Shown here one piece after another: positions 55,908 to 64,000 of a stretch of DNA of 64,000 nt. A program made the translations under genes and the position numbers. Under the pieces are notes generated by a model that made no database searches, was not told where the DNA came from, and was given only the letters and a program-made list of their open reading frames with translations. Each line of letters starts with the position of its first letter. The stretch's first letter is position 1. Source of the stretch: Aquimarina rhabdastrellae (lineage in GTDB: Bacteria; Bacteroidota; Bacteroidia; Flavobacteriales; Flavobacteriaceae); the NCBI GenBank assembly GCA_947387485.1, contig CANDNT010000003.1, forward strand, positions 186,001-250,000, in the 5' to 3' direction.

Positions 55908-56114
55908 ATGTTAAAAAACATTTTAAAACTATCTGGAGTTCAATCTTTAAACACAACTCAAAAAAAAGAAATCACTGGTGGAAATCTTCAAGCTGCTAAA
56001 TGCTGTGATCCAGCATTAGAGTGTTGCTGGCCTTCTCCTCAACCTGTACAATGTGATATAGTTAATCCAAAAAGAGGTTGTTTCTTCCAGCACACAACAA
56101 ATTGCTGTATTTAA
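55908..56114 (+). CDS. Cys-rich peptide precursor with double-glycine leader
   Basis: A 68-residue precursor: a 25-residue leader (MLKNILKLSGVQSLN ... ITGG) ending in Gly24-Gly25, then a 43-residue core with eight cysteines, three of them Cys-Cys pairs (KCCDPALECC at 31-40 and NCC at 65-67). The leader follows the Bacteroidota pattern LKNIL-x-LxGVQ-x-LxxxxxxxIxGG that directs export and cleavage by peptidase-containing ABC transporters. The core could be held by four disulfides or be modified. No transporter or modification enzyme is beside it. It is divergent from the LytTR sensor gene and has its own strong terminator. Confidence 0.82.
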   Translation: MLKNILKLSGVQSLNTTQKKEITGGNLQAAKCCDPALECCWPSPQPVQCDIVNPKRGCFFQHTTNCCI

Positions 56115-56122
56115 AAAAATAA

Positions 56123-56156
56123 AAAAGGCATATAACGTAAGAGTTATATGCCTTTT
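56123..56156. terminator. terminator after the Cys-rich peptide gene
   Basis: AAAAGGCATATAAC (56123-56136) pairs perfectly with GTTATATGCCTTTT (56143-56156), loop of 6 bases. It also serves the convergent tail-fibre-like gene. Confidence 0.9.
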
Positions 56157-56176
56157 ATTATATAGTTTTAATTAAT

Positions 56177-57964
56177 CTAATTCACTATTTCAAGAGTATG
56201 CCATATCCCTCCATCAAAGACGATTGTGATACTTCCGTATTGTTTAATATCTAAGGTAGGAAAGGAAGCTACAGGAAGATTAATAACATTAAAAGCAAAT
56301 TTTAATAATTGTGCACTTTTATTAATAAAGGTCACTTCTTGTCCATCAATCCCTCCTTCTAATCTCGCAATAGTAACAACTCCTCCTGTGGAATTAAATA
56401 ATACGATACTCTTACCCGCTACATCATAAGTAACATTAGTAGTTCCATTTGTAGGATCTTCAAAAACCTGTGTAGCAATACTATTATTTATCTGTAATGT
56501 ATTATCTATCATCATTGTTTCCATATTTGCTGTACCTGTTACTTCTAATAATTCTGAAGGGATAGTATTACCTATTCCTACATTTCCATTATTACGTATA
56601 ACCATTTTTTGAGCATTACCAATTTGAAACTCTATATTTCCATTCAAATCAACATCTGTATCAGCTTTTATTGTAGTACTTCCTGTATTTTCTGTAGAAG
56701 CAGTTCCTACAGCTAATCCTGTTAAATCTTTTCCATCACCAGTAAAAGCAGTCGCAGTAGTTGTTCCGTTTACTTCAATTTTTTCTGTTGGATTTTCTAT
56801 CTGTATACCTACATTTCCACTTTCTTTAACTATTAAAGCATTGTTTGAAGCTCCTGCCATTACTTTAAACGGAGTTCTATTTGTTGGGGATAACACTTCT
56901 GAAATCGCAAAATAATCTTCGCCTCCATCTTGAAGATCATTAGCTTCTAACAGCCAATCACTCGAAGGAAAAGATGCTGTATTACTAGTATCCCAGAAAT
57001 AGATTCTCAATTCATTATCTACTAAGGCTAAATCATTATCTCCAAAATCATATCCTGGTGTGATATTAGACCCTACCCCCATTGCGTTATGTGTTGTAAC
57101 ATCATTCACAAAAATATTATTTCTAGTCACATAATTTACGGTTCTATTACCAAATGGTATTAACTCTCCTAAATTATTATAGTAAAAAAAGATCCCTGTA
57201 CCAGATGGATCATAATACAACATTCCTGGAGTAGTAACACTAGGCTGTCCTTGTTGTAATAATCCTCCTTCTATATGTAATGAAGCTCTAGTAAAATCTG
57301 AAGCATTAGAAAACCCTACACCTACATTTCCAGAATCAAAATAGGCATTATTATTTATTTTTTTCCACAAAATCTCAAAAGCTGTTCCTGCTGTTGTTCC
57401 AAATCCAGGAAATGAAGTTTTTGTTGTATTTGTAGTAACTTCGGTCGCTATTTGATCTAAATTTGTATTTGAAGTAATTGTTATATTTCCTAATTTACCT
57501 GCCTGCTCTGTAGTAATTATAGTTGGTTTATTAGTCAATGTATTATAATCTACACTATTTGCAGATGTCGCTGTATTACTTCGTATACTTTGGGTTACAT
57601 ATAAAAACTCTTCTACATTTTCGATAGTATAATTATTTCCTCCTAAAAGATCTATTTCTGTTTTTATAAATACGTTTGTATTTCCCCAATCAATAGTGGT
57701 TAAATTTCCGTTTCCTATAACTCCTTCACCTATAATAATTGAAGTTAATCCACTTGCGTTAGTCATACTTGCATGTACTTCTTCATATAATACAGTTCCT
57801 GTAGGTGATCTATCTAATAAACTAACTTGAACCCCTATAGTGCTATCATTTGCCAAAGTACCATCGGCATTTCTTACCACAAACTGATAATTCATTTTTT
57901 CTTGTGCATATGACCCTACAATACTCAAAAAGATCAGCACTCGTACTATTTGTTTTATTCTCAT
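56177..57964 (-). CDS. secreted tail-fibre-like repeat protein (copy 1)
   Basis: A 595-residue exported protein (signal peptide 1-20) with GNVGIG-type repeats also found in phage tail fibres and large bacterial surface proteins. They occur as SGNVGIQIENPTEKIEVNGT and NGNVGIGNTIPSELLEVTGT, followed by a GDGKDLTGLA-like turn. Residues 20-130 have an N-terminal domain (YQFVVRNADGTL, TGTVLYEEVH) shared with the neighbour. It has no T9SS sorting signal at its C-terminus (ends WHTLEIVN). It lies 12 bases after its paralogue, so it is the third gene of an operon. Confidence 0.8.
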   Translation of the reverse strand: MRIKQIVRVLIFLSIVGSYAQEKMNYQFVVRNADGTLANDSTIGVQVSLLDRSPTGTVLYEEVHASMTNASGLTSIIIGEGVIGNGNLTTIDWGNTNVFIKTEIDLLGGNNYTIENVEEFLYVTQSIRSNTATSANSVDYNTLTNKPTIITTEQAGKLGNITITSNTNLDQIATEVTTNTTKTSFPGFGTTAGTAFEILWKKINNNAYFDSGNVGVGFSNASDFTRASLHIEGGLLQQGQPSVTTPGMLYYDPSGTGIFFYYNNLGELIPFGNRTVNYVTRNNIFVNDVTTHNAMGVGSNITPGYDFGDNDLALVDNELRIYFWDTSNTASFPSSDWLLEANDLQDGGEDYFAISEVLSPTNRTPFKVMAGASNNALIVKESGNVGIQIENPTEKIEVNGTTTATAFTGDGKDLTGLAVGTASTENTGSTTIKADTDVDLNGNIEFQIGNAQKMVIRNNGNVGIGNTIPSELLEVTGTANMETMMIDNTLQINNSIATQVFEDPTNGTTNVTYDVAGKSIVLFNSTGGVVTIARLEGGIDGQEVTFINKSAQLLKFAFNVINLPVASFPTLDIKQYGSITIVFDGGIWHTLEIVN

Positions 57965-57976
57965 GAGATCTCTTTT

Positions 57977-59797
57977 TTAATTACTTAATCCTACACAAAA
58001 CCAAGAAGTCCCATCATAAATAAAACTAGCACTAGAATTAGTAGTTAAAACAACATCTGTGTTATTTGTTAACAAAACAGGTTGTGTTGCAGTACCACTA
58101 TTATGCTTAATCGTTACTCCTGCATTGCGCGTAGTAATTGTTATTTTTTGACCCGTAACTCCAGAAGTAAATCCATCTATAATTTGTTCTCCTATCGAGT
58201 TAAAAACCACATAGCTTTTTCCTGTTACATCATAATTTAATGTACTAGGTGTCGCGTCTGTAAAAGAAGTTAGGTTATAATTTACTATTTTAAAAGATAA
58301 AGCTTCATCAACTATTACATTTTCAAACTTAGCAGTTCCTACTACTTCTAGTTCTTGACTTGGTATGGTTGTACCTATCCCTACTTTACCTTCGTTAGTA
58401 ATTGTTACTCTTGTCGTATTTTGTGTTTGTAATGCAATCTCTCCTACTGTATCCGTATCGGTATCTGCTCCTATTACAGTACTTGCTTCATTAGCAATTC
58501 CTCCAGTTCCTGTAGCAATTCCTGTTAACCCAGATCCATCCCCTACAAAAGCATCAGCTTTTATATTTCCATTTACCTCTAATGCTGTTGAAGGAGTGTT
58601 TGTTCCTATTCCTACATTTCCAGTTCCATTAATATATAACGCATTATCTGGTGCTCCTGCTAGTACTTTAAAAGGTGTAGTACCTCCTGTAATATCCAAA
58701 ATCGCAAAATGAGATGTTCCACCATTCCTTGTCTCATTAGCTTCTAATTGCCAATCATTTGCTGGAAAAGTTCCCGATGGATCATCTGTATCATCAAACA
58801 ATAATCTTGTATTATTTTCTTTTATAATAACCGTATTAAAACCAAAATTCTCGCCATTTACAGCATCTTGACCTACAGCAAGGCTTTCTTGAATAATTAC
58901 ATCATTATTAATAGTTGCGTCTCCAGCTTCAAGAGTCCATAATCCCCCATTGTAAGTGATACTTCCTCCATCTATTGCTATAGCTGTATTGGTTTCATCT
59001 ATGTATTTAAATCCTCCATTACCTGAGTTATCATAGTATAATGTTCCTGGTAATGTTGTGGCAGGTGTTCCTTCAAATAAGATTCCTCCACCTACTAATA
59101 ATTTGGCTCCTGCAAAATCTGCACTTTCATCAACTCCTATTCCTACATTACCAACATTGTAAAATATATTCGTATTTGATTTTTCCCAGATTACATTATC
59201 TCCTTCTAATGCTGTACCAGGAACAGTACCAAATCCAGGAAAAGAAACTTTTGCATTATTGGCTGTTACATCTGCAGCAAGTTGATCTAAATCGATATTA
59301 GTCGTAACCGAAATTAAATCTATTTTACTAGCTTGTTCTGTAGTAATCGTTGTTGGTTGATTAGTCAATGTATTATAATCTGCACTATCAGCAAAAGCTG
59401 CCGTTTTACTATGTAAAGCATATGGTACTGATAAAAGTTCATTTGTTCCAGAAATTGTATAATCTGTACCTCCCGTTGGGTCTATTTCAATTTTAAGAAA
59501 ATATGCTCCACTTGTCCAATCAATTGTAGACAAATCTCCTACATTAGGAGCTACATCACCTATTCTCATTTGAATTAAACCTTCATTAGTTGTTGTCGGT
59601 GTTTGTACTTCTTCATAGACTACAGTTCCTGTATTTGATCCTTGTAGAATACTTGTTCTTATTGTTATTTGTGTATCAAGAATTAACTCATTACTCGCAT
59701 TTCTTATCAATGCTTGATAACTTATTTTCTCTGTAGATTGTGCTATTGCATTAATTAGAGAAAACATCATAAATAGTAACGTAATTATTTTTTTCAT
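57977..59797 (-). CDS. secreted tail-fibre-like repeat protein (copy 2)
   Basis: A 606-residue exported protein (signal peptide 1-19, ending NAIAQ) and a full-length paralogue of the next gene. Both share the N-terminal domain (YQALIRNASNEL, TGTVVYEEVQ), the DYNTLTN-P-T-ITTEQA segment and GNVGIG repeats (GNVGIGTNTPSTALEVNG; GKVGIGTTIPSQELEVVG). The C-terminal ends differ in sequence but not in style (DGTSWFCVGLSN). Role is unknown; adhesion or a structural role at the cell surface is a reasonable inference. It is 6 bases from the T9SS sorting-domain gene. Confidence 0.8.
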   Translation of the reverse strand: MKKIITLLFMMFSLINAIAQSTEKISYQALIRNASNELILDTQITIRTSILQGSNTGTVVYEEVQTPTTTNEGLIQMRIGDVAPNVGDLSTIDWTSGAYFLKIEIDPTGGTDYTISGTNELLSVPYALHSKTAAFADSADYNTLTNQPTTITTEQASKIDLISVTTNIDLDQLAADVTANNAKVSFPGFGTVPGTALEGDNVIWEKSNTNIFYNVGNVGIGVDESADFAGAKLLVGGGILFEGTPATTLPGTLYYDNSGNGGFKYIDETNTAIAIDGGSITYNGGLWTLEAGDATINNDVIIQESLAVGQDAVNGENFGFNTVIIKENNTRLLFDDTDDPSGTFPANDWQLEANETRNGGTSHFAILDITGGTTPFKVLAGAPDNALYINGTGNVGIGTNTPSTALEVNGNIKADAFVGDGSGLTGIATGTGGIANEASTVIGADTDTDTVGEIALQTQNTTRVTITNEGKVGIGTTIPSQELEVVGTAKFENVIVDEALSFKIVNYNLTSFTDATPSTLNYDVTGKSYVVFNSIGEQIIDGFTSGVTGQKITITTRNAGVTIKHNSGTATQPVLLTNNTDVVLTTNSSASFIYDGTSWFCVGLSN

Positions 59798-59803
59798 CAG
59801 GCT

Positions 59804-60289
59804 TTATTTTTTGATAATTTTAAACGACTTTAATTTTTTATTTCCTTGATTTACATTCAATAAGTATATCCCAGCTCCTTGATTTTGTAAATTAATTTGT
59901 AATTGTTGCTGACCTACTTTTGCTTTCTCAATAAATCTTCCTTGTATATCATATAATGCATATGTTATATTATCAAGTTCCAAGTTTTTTAATGTAAGTT
60001 CTATCTTATCTACAGTAGGATTAGGATACACAACGGCTTTTAAATCAATTGCGGTAAACTCCGGATTATCCAGTGTAATCACCTCAATTGATTGTTGTAA
60101 TCCTTCTGTAATCTTTCCCGTATTGCTTTCAAAATGAGAATAAAATTGTTGTCCAATAGAGAAGCTAACTGTTCCTCCATTACCTGTAATGTCTTTTCCT
60201 GCTATTACAGTACTTTGTTGTGCATAAGAATATATACAACACGTCCATAATAATAAAAAACTGATCCTTCGTAGTGTTTTCAAAATCAT
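59804..60289 (-). CDS. T9SS type A sorting-domain protein
   Basis: A 161-residue secreted protein: signal peptide (1-23, ending SYAQQ), a small exposed region (24-80, IAGKDITGNGGTVSFSIGQ) and a C-terminal type A sorting domain (about 85-161: VYPNPTVDKIELTL, ALYDIQGRFIEKAKV, GIYLLNVNQGNKKLKSFKI) that directs export through the type IX system. It leads an operon with two tail-fibre-like proteins 6 and 12 bases apart. Such small leading proteins may anchor or escort the following surface proteins; this is inference. Confidence 0.88.
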   Translation of the reverse strand: MILKTLRRISFLLLWTCCIYSYAQQSTVIAGKDITGNGGTVSFSIGQQFYSHFESNTGKITEGLQQSIEVITLDNPEFTAIDLKAVVYPNPTVDKIELTLKNLELDNITYALYDIQGRFIEKAKVGQQQLQINLQNQGAGIYLLNVNQGNKKLKSFKIIKK

Positions 60290-60537
60290 AATCTATTGTT
60301 TTAGAGTAGTTTCAACACAACATAAAATACATTATATCAACTATTTAATCGAGGTAAATATAATAAGAATATGGTCTAAAGATTTTTTATTTTTAAGATA
60401 ATTAGTACTTCTTTATTTTCTGTACCTAAAAAACGTTTTGCCTCTTTTTTTACTTTAATTTAATGTTAAATAGCATCTTAGTCATGTAGTTTACATACAT
60501 TTCTGTATATTTAGAATATCAACACAACACCATATTT

Positions 60538-61419
60538 TTGAATCCGTTAAAGACATTACTTTACTTTTCAATATTTAAGTACCCTCTTCTAATTGAAGAG
60601 GTTTTTGAATATTCTAACACTTCATCAATAGAAGAGACCTCTATATTTCTTGACGAATATCTTAATGAAGGAGTCATTTTTAAAATTGGTAATTACTATT
60701 TATGCGAAAATGAACCTTCTTATATTGATCGCAGATTAAAGGGTAATCAAATGGCTAAAGCTATTTTTTATAAAGCTGAAAAAGTTTCTAAGTTTATAGC
60801 CAAATTCCCCTATGTTTCAGCTGTAGGTATTTCTGGTTCTTTATCCAAAGGATATTATGATGAAAATGGTGATATTGATTTTTTTATCATTACCTCATCT
60901 AATCGTTTATGGATTGCTCGTACATTGCTAATCTTATACAAAAAACTATTCCTATTTAATTCAAAAAAATATTTCTGTGTCAATTATTTTGTAAGTGAAG
61001 ATGCTCTGGAAATTCAAGAAAAAAATCAATTTACAGCGACAGAAGTTGTCACTTTGATTCCGATGTATGGACAAATTGCTTTTCAAAAATTTTATAAAAA
61101 AAATCGATGGATCAATTCGTTTTATACCAATAAAAATGTTGTTGGAATTGAACAAACACAAAGCATAAAAAAATCTTGGGCTATTTTATTATTTCAGCAA
61201 TTGTTACAATATCGTATTGGAGATTATATCGATCATTCCCTTCTTAAATTAACTTTAAGAAAATGGAAACAAAAATTTAGTCATCTAGATGCTAAGAACT
61301 TTAAAGTAGCTATGAAATCCACCAAAAATATTTCTAAACACCATCCACAGAATTATCAAAAAAAGGTAATTGATATTCTTGATGAACGTTATGAAAAAGT
61401 GTTATTAAAAATTAATTAA
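60538..61419 (+). CDS. nucleotidyltransferase-fold protein
   Basis: A 293-residue protein. After a short helical start (LKTLLYFSIFKYPLLIEEVF) it has a polymerase-beta-type nucleotidyltransferase core: GISGSLSKGYYDENGDIDFF, with the GS motif near 99-101 and the metal-binding Asp pair D112/D114. The rest is helical and basic. The start is a TTG at 60538; no in-frame ATG lies upstream and the next Met is 71 codons in. The TTG overlaps a TATTTTTG promoter-like box. First gene of a tight cluster with two radical SAM proteins and a methyltransferase. Substrate unknown. Confidence 0.75.
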   Translation: MNPLKTLLYFSIFKYPLLIEEVFEYSNTSSIEETSIFLDEYLNEGVIFKIGNYYLCENEPSYIDRRLKGNQMAKAIFYKAEKVSKFIAKFPYVSAVGISGSLSKGYYDENGDIDFFIITSSNRLWIARTLLILYKKLFLFNSKKYFCVNYFVSEDALEIQEKNQFTATEVVTLIPMYGQIAFQKFYKKNRWINSFYTNKNVVGIEQTQSIKKSWAILLFQQLLQYRIGDYIDHSLLKLTLRKWKQKFSHLDAKNFKVAMKSTKNISKHHPQNYQKKVIDILDERYEKVLLKIN

Positions 61420-61428
61420 TTATTGTGT

Positions 61429-62898
61429 ATGGAAACTTTGGATATCCTTTTTTCTCATTCATATTATTATCCTTTTGATCCTAAACAATGGAAAAATAAA
61501 ACGCCATATCCTCCTCTAGGAACTTTATATGCTGCTTCATTTTTAAAGGAGGCTGGTTATGCAGTTGATCTTTTTGACACTAATCTTATTCAAGATCCAT
61601 TTTTGGTTCAACCACATCTAGAACAACGTAAACCTAAATTTTTCGTACTATATGATGACGGTTTTAATTACCTAACAAAAATGTGTTTGACCGCAATGAG
61701 AGAAGCTGCTTTTGAAATGATTCAAATAGCAAAAAAACTAGATTGTCATATCATCGTTTCTAGTTCGGATGCTACAGATCATTATGATAAATATCTCAAT
61801 GCTGGTGCAGATATTATTATTCAAGGAGAAGGTGAGATTACACTCAAAACACTAATTGATACCTTATCTAGTAATAATGATATTTCACATATTTCTGGTA
61901 TTGTATACAAAAAAGACAATGATATAATCCAAAATCCCAAACGACCAGTATTACAAGATTTAGATCAACTACCAATGCCTGCATGGGATTTAATTGATAT
62001 TGATTCTTATAAAACTATTTGGAAACAAGGTAAACATCCTTTTACACTTAACCTTGCTACTACTAGAGGTTGCCCTTATAAATGTAATTGGTGTGCAAAG
62101 CCTATTTATGGCAACCGATATAATTCGCATTCTCCTGCTTATATTGCTGATCATATTCAGTATTTAACAACTACTTTTAACGTTGATCGCTTCTGGATGT
62201 GTGATGATATTTTTGGTTTAAAACCAAATTGGGTACAAGAGTTTAATCAAGAGTTAAAGAGTAGAAACCTAGATATTTCGTACTATATTCAAAGTCGTGT
62301 AGATCTTTTACTCAAAGAAGATACTATAGATGCTCTTGCAGAAAGTGGTCTTGAAGAAGTTTGGGTAGGTGCAGAAAGTGGTTCTCAAACTATTCTCGAC
62401 GCTATGGACAAAGGAACTTCTGTTTCTCAAATTTATGAAGCGACAAAATTATTAAAAGAGAAAAATATAAATGTTGCCTTTTTTATTCAGTTTGGTTATT
62501 TAAACGAAACTAAAGAAGATATTGCTAAAACAATACAAATGATCAAGGAATTAGTTCCTGATAATATTGGGATATCTGTTTCTTATCCTTTACCTGGTAC
62601 AAAGTTTTATGAAAAGGTAAAAGATGACTTAAAACTAAAAGCAAATTGGACAGATTCTGATGATCTTGCAATGCTTTTTAAAGGTAGCTTCAACTCTAAC
62701 TTTTATAAGAAACTACATCGTTATGTGCATAAAGAGTATCGTATAAGTCAAGCTTTACAAAACTTAAAGAAATTATTTAAACATCCATCATCAATCCATA
62801 AAAACGAGTTAAGATCTATATTTTTATTAGGCTATTACATTCCTTCAGCATTTATAGATAATATTCAACTTAAAAATATGGAACATACTAATGTCTAA
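61429..62898 (+). CDS. B12-binding-domain radical SAM protein
   Basis: A 489-residue protein with an N-terminal cobalamin-binding-like domain (about 1-150, TPYPPLGTLYAASFLKEAGY, GADIIIQGEGE) and a radical SAM core. The [4Fe-4S] cysteines are C215, C219 and C222 in RGCPYKCNWC, and the glycine-rich SAM segment is WVGAESGSQTILDAMDKG. The usual DxHxxG cobalamin loop is not apparent, so cofactor use is uncertain. Such enzymes carry out methylations or ring rearrangements. ATG at 61429 was chosen over the TTG two codons upstream. It lies 9 bases after the nucleotidyltransferase gene and overlaps the next gene by 8 bases. Confidence 0.87.
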   Translation: METLDILFSHSYYYPFDPKQWKNKTPYPPLGTLYAASFLKEAGYAVDLFDTNLIQDPFLVQPHLEQRKPKFFVLYDDGFNYLTKMCLTAMREAAFEMIQIAKKLDCHIIVSSSDATDHYDKYLNAGADIIIQGEGEITLKTLIDTLSSNNDISHISGIVYKKDNDIIQNPKRPVLQDLDQLPMPAWDLIDIDSYKTIWKQGKHPFTLNLATTRGCPYKCNWCAKPIYGNRYNSHSPAYIADHIQYLTTTFNVDRFWMCDDIFGLKPNWVQEFNQELKSRNLDISYYIQSRVDLLLKEDTIDALAESGLEEVWVGAESGSQTILDAMDKGTSVSQIYEATKLLKEKNINVAFFIQFGYLNETKEDIAKTIQMIKELVPDNIGISVSYPLPGTKFYEKVKDDLKLKANWTDSDDLAMLFKGSFNSNFYKKLHRYVHKEYRISQALQNLKKLFKHPSSIHKNELRSIFLLGYYIPSAFIDNIQLKNMEHTNV

Positions 62899-63673
62899 TG
62901 ATTTTGATACTGCAGCATTACATTATGATAATGTATTTACTAATTCTAAAATTGGTAAAGCACAACGAGATATGGTTTACTCTTATCTACAATCAATATT
63001 TAAAACATCACAAAAACTCTCTATACTCGAACTCAATTGTGGTACAGGTGAAGATGCTATAAATTTTGCTCAAAAAGGTCATAACGTTATTGCTACAGAT
63101 ATTTCTGAGAAAATGATAGCTATAGCTAATGCTAAAAAACACCCAAACTCATTAGTATTTAAAACGCTAGATATTAATCAACTTTCGGCGCAATCCTTTG
63201 CAAATAAATTTGATCTTATATTCTCTAATTTTGGAGGGTTAAATTGTCTTAACTCTTCTCAACTTAATTCTTTTATTCGAAAAGCTTCAAAATTGTTATC
63301 TCCTAATGGTAAGTTAATCCTTGTGATCATGCCTAAATATTGTTTATGGGAACGTTTTTATTTTTTTATAAAAGGAGCATCACAAAAGGCTATTCGTAGG
63401 AATAGTTCTAAAGCAGTTTTAGCAAATGTTGACGGCATACAAGTTCCAACTTGGTATTATAATCCTAAAGATATTATTTCTTTCGCCAAAGAAAGTTATA
63501 CTATAAACCAAATCAGACCTATCGGATTATTTATTCCGCCATCTTATCTAGAGGCTTCTTTTATAAGTTCTACTCCTTTTTTACATATTTTCAAGAATTT
63601 AGATCGCTATCTAAAGCATATAACTTTGGCTAAATATGCTGATCACTTTTTAATTGAGTTACAAAAGAAATGA
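62891..63673 (+). CDS. class I SAM-dependent methyltransferase
   Basis: A 260-residue methyltransferase with motif I ILELNCGTGEDAINFAQ near 45-61 and TDISEKMIAIAN (motif II). Its start overlaps the radical SAM gene by 8 bases and its stop shares 4 bases with the next start (ATGA at 63670), so the genes are translationally coupled. The C-terminal part (about 150-260) is larger than in minimal methyltransferases and may form the substrate lid. The substrate is presumably a product of the cluster. Confidence 0.87.
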   Translation: MSNDFDTAALHYDNVFTNSKIGKAQRDMVYSYLQSIFKTSQKLSILELNCGTGEDAINFAQKGHNVIATDISEKMIAIANAKKHPNSLVFKTLDINQLSAQSFANKFDLIFSNFGGLNCLNSSQLNSFIRKASKLLSPNGKLILVIMPKYCLWERFYFFIKGASQKAIRRNSSKAVLANVDGIQVPTWYYNPKDIISFAKESYTINQIRPIGLFIPPSYLEASFISSTPFLHIFKNLDRYLKHITLAKYADHFLIELQKK

Positions 63674-64000
63674 GTATACTATTAACCCATGCATATCACC
63701 TTTATGAAGATCACAAAGAACAATCGATCATGAGACCGTATGTTCCTTTAGGGTTATTATATATTTCTGCTTATCTGAATCAGTATCAAGTTGAAAACTT
63801 TCTTTATGATTCTACGTTTTATAGTCCAGAGGAGCAACTTTCTTATATTTCAGAAAAACAACCCAAAGTTGTAGCTATATATACAAACTTAATGACTAAA
63901 ATTAATGTCATTAAACTCATTAAAATATTAAAATCTGATGCTCGCTATGGCTATCCTAAAATTATATTAGGCGGTCCAGATATCACCTATAATACTTCGA
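63670..64000 (+). CDS. second B12-binding-type radical SAM protein (partial)
   Basis: I translated this by hand: an ATG at 63670 starts a frame that runs off the right edge after 110 codons. It reads MSILLTHAYHLYEDHK and then RPYVPLGLLYISAYLN and KIILGGPDITY, the opening of a B12-binding domain as in its neighbour's TPYPPLGTLYAASFL. The cysteine motif of the radical SAM core lies beyond the window, so the assignment rests on the N-terminal domain and on the cluster context. Confidence 0.7.
   Translation, partial: MSILLTHAYHLYEDHKEQSIMRPYVPLGLLYISAYLNQYQVENFLYDSTFYSPEEQLSYISEKQPKVVAIYTNLMTKINVIKLIKILKSDARYGYPKIILGGPDITYNTS

Noticed and set aside
55908..56114. Cys-rich peptide as a eukaryotic-type toxin or contaminant
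   Set aside because: The double-glycine leader, AT-rich codon use and terminator are bacterial and match Bacteroidota peptide precursors.
56177..59797. Phage tail-fibre genes of a prophage or contractile injection system
   Set aside because: Both proteins have signal peptides and lie in an operon with a T9SS cargo; no sheath, tube, baseplate or ATPase genes are present.

Overview
This window is a chromosomal segment from an AT-rich member of the Bacteroidota, almost certainly the family Flavobacteriaceae and possibly a marine, Aquimarina-like genus (the genus is inference). Supporting signs are the gliding-motility ABC subunit GldA, a PorP/SprF protein and a type IX secretion (T9SS) sorting domain, DUF5686, DUF3857 and 2TM proteins, a membrane-bound pyrophosphatase, promoters of the Bacteroidota TTG-N19-TAnnTTTG type, and little use of Shine-Dalgarno sites. 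No tRNA, rRNA, insertion sequence, prophage or CRISPR array was seen.

Layout. 1-9.1 kb: a partial chalcone isomerase-like protein, queA, and a minus-strand run rsgA-dtd-two DUF3857 proteins-MazG-like-small membrane protein-aroA. 9.2-13.4 kb: an aromatic amino acid operon pheA-aminotransferase-tyrA-DAHP synthase/chorismate mutase, preceded by a leader that has the parts of a ribosome-mediated attenuator: promoter, Phe/Tyr-rich 25-residue leader peptide, antiterminator and terminator. 13.4-16.2 kb: threonine degradation (tdh-kbl) divergent from an Lrp-type regulator. 16.3-25.1 kb: gldA, YceI, a sugar aminotransferase, a SNF2 helicase, a membrane protein, an amidohydrolase and a DUF5995 protein. 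25.2-36.3 kb: fabD, folA, an ergothioneine pair egtB-egtD with an operator-like inverted repeat, thyA, a nucleoside transporter with an extra periplasmic domain, a bifunctional nuclease and etfBA. 36.4-45.8 kb: pdhB, a DUF5686 outer-membrane protein, soluble and membrane pyrophosphatases, an App1 phosphatase, and a self-cleaving-type repressor divergent from a DUF559 nuclease.

45.9-64 kb is more accessory: a repeat-bearing lipoprotein, PorP/SprF, a nitroreductase, a methyltransferase, a pentapeptide-repeat protein, a membrane-anchored AraC regulator, a LytTR two-component system next to a Cys-rich double-glycine-leader peptide, a T9SS/tail-fibre-like secreted set, and a truncated cluster of nucleotidyltransferase, two B12-type radical SAM proteins and a methyltransferase.

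Two parts stand out. The first is the attenuator in front of pheA, where base pairing, codon content and promoter spacing all fit one mechanism. The second is the unexplained peptide and radical SAM material in the last 9 kb.
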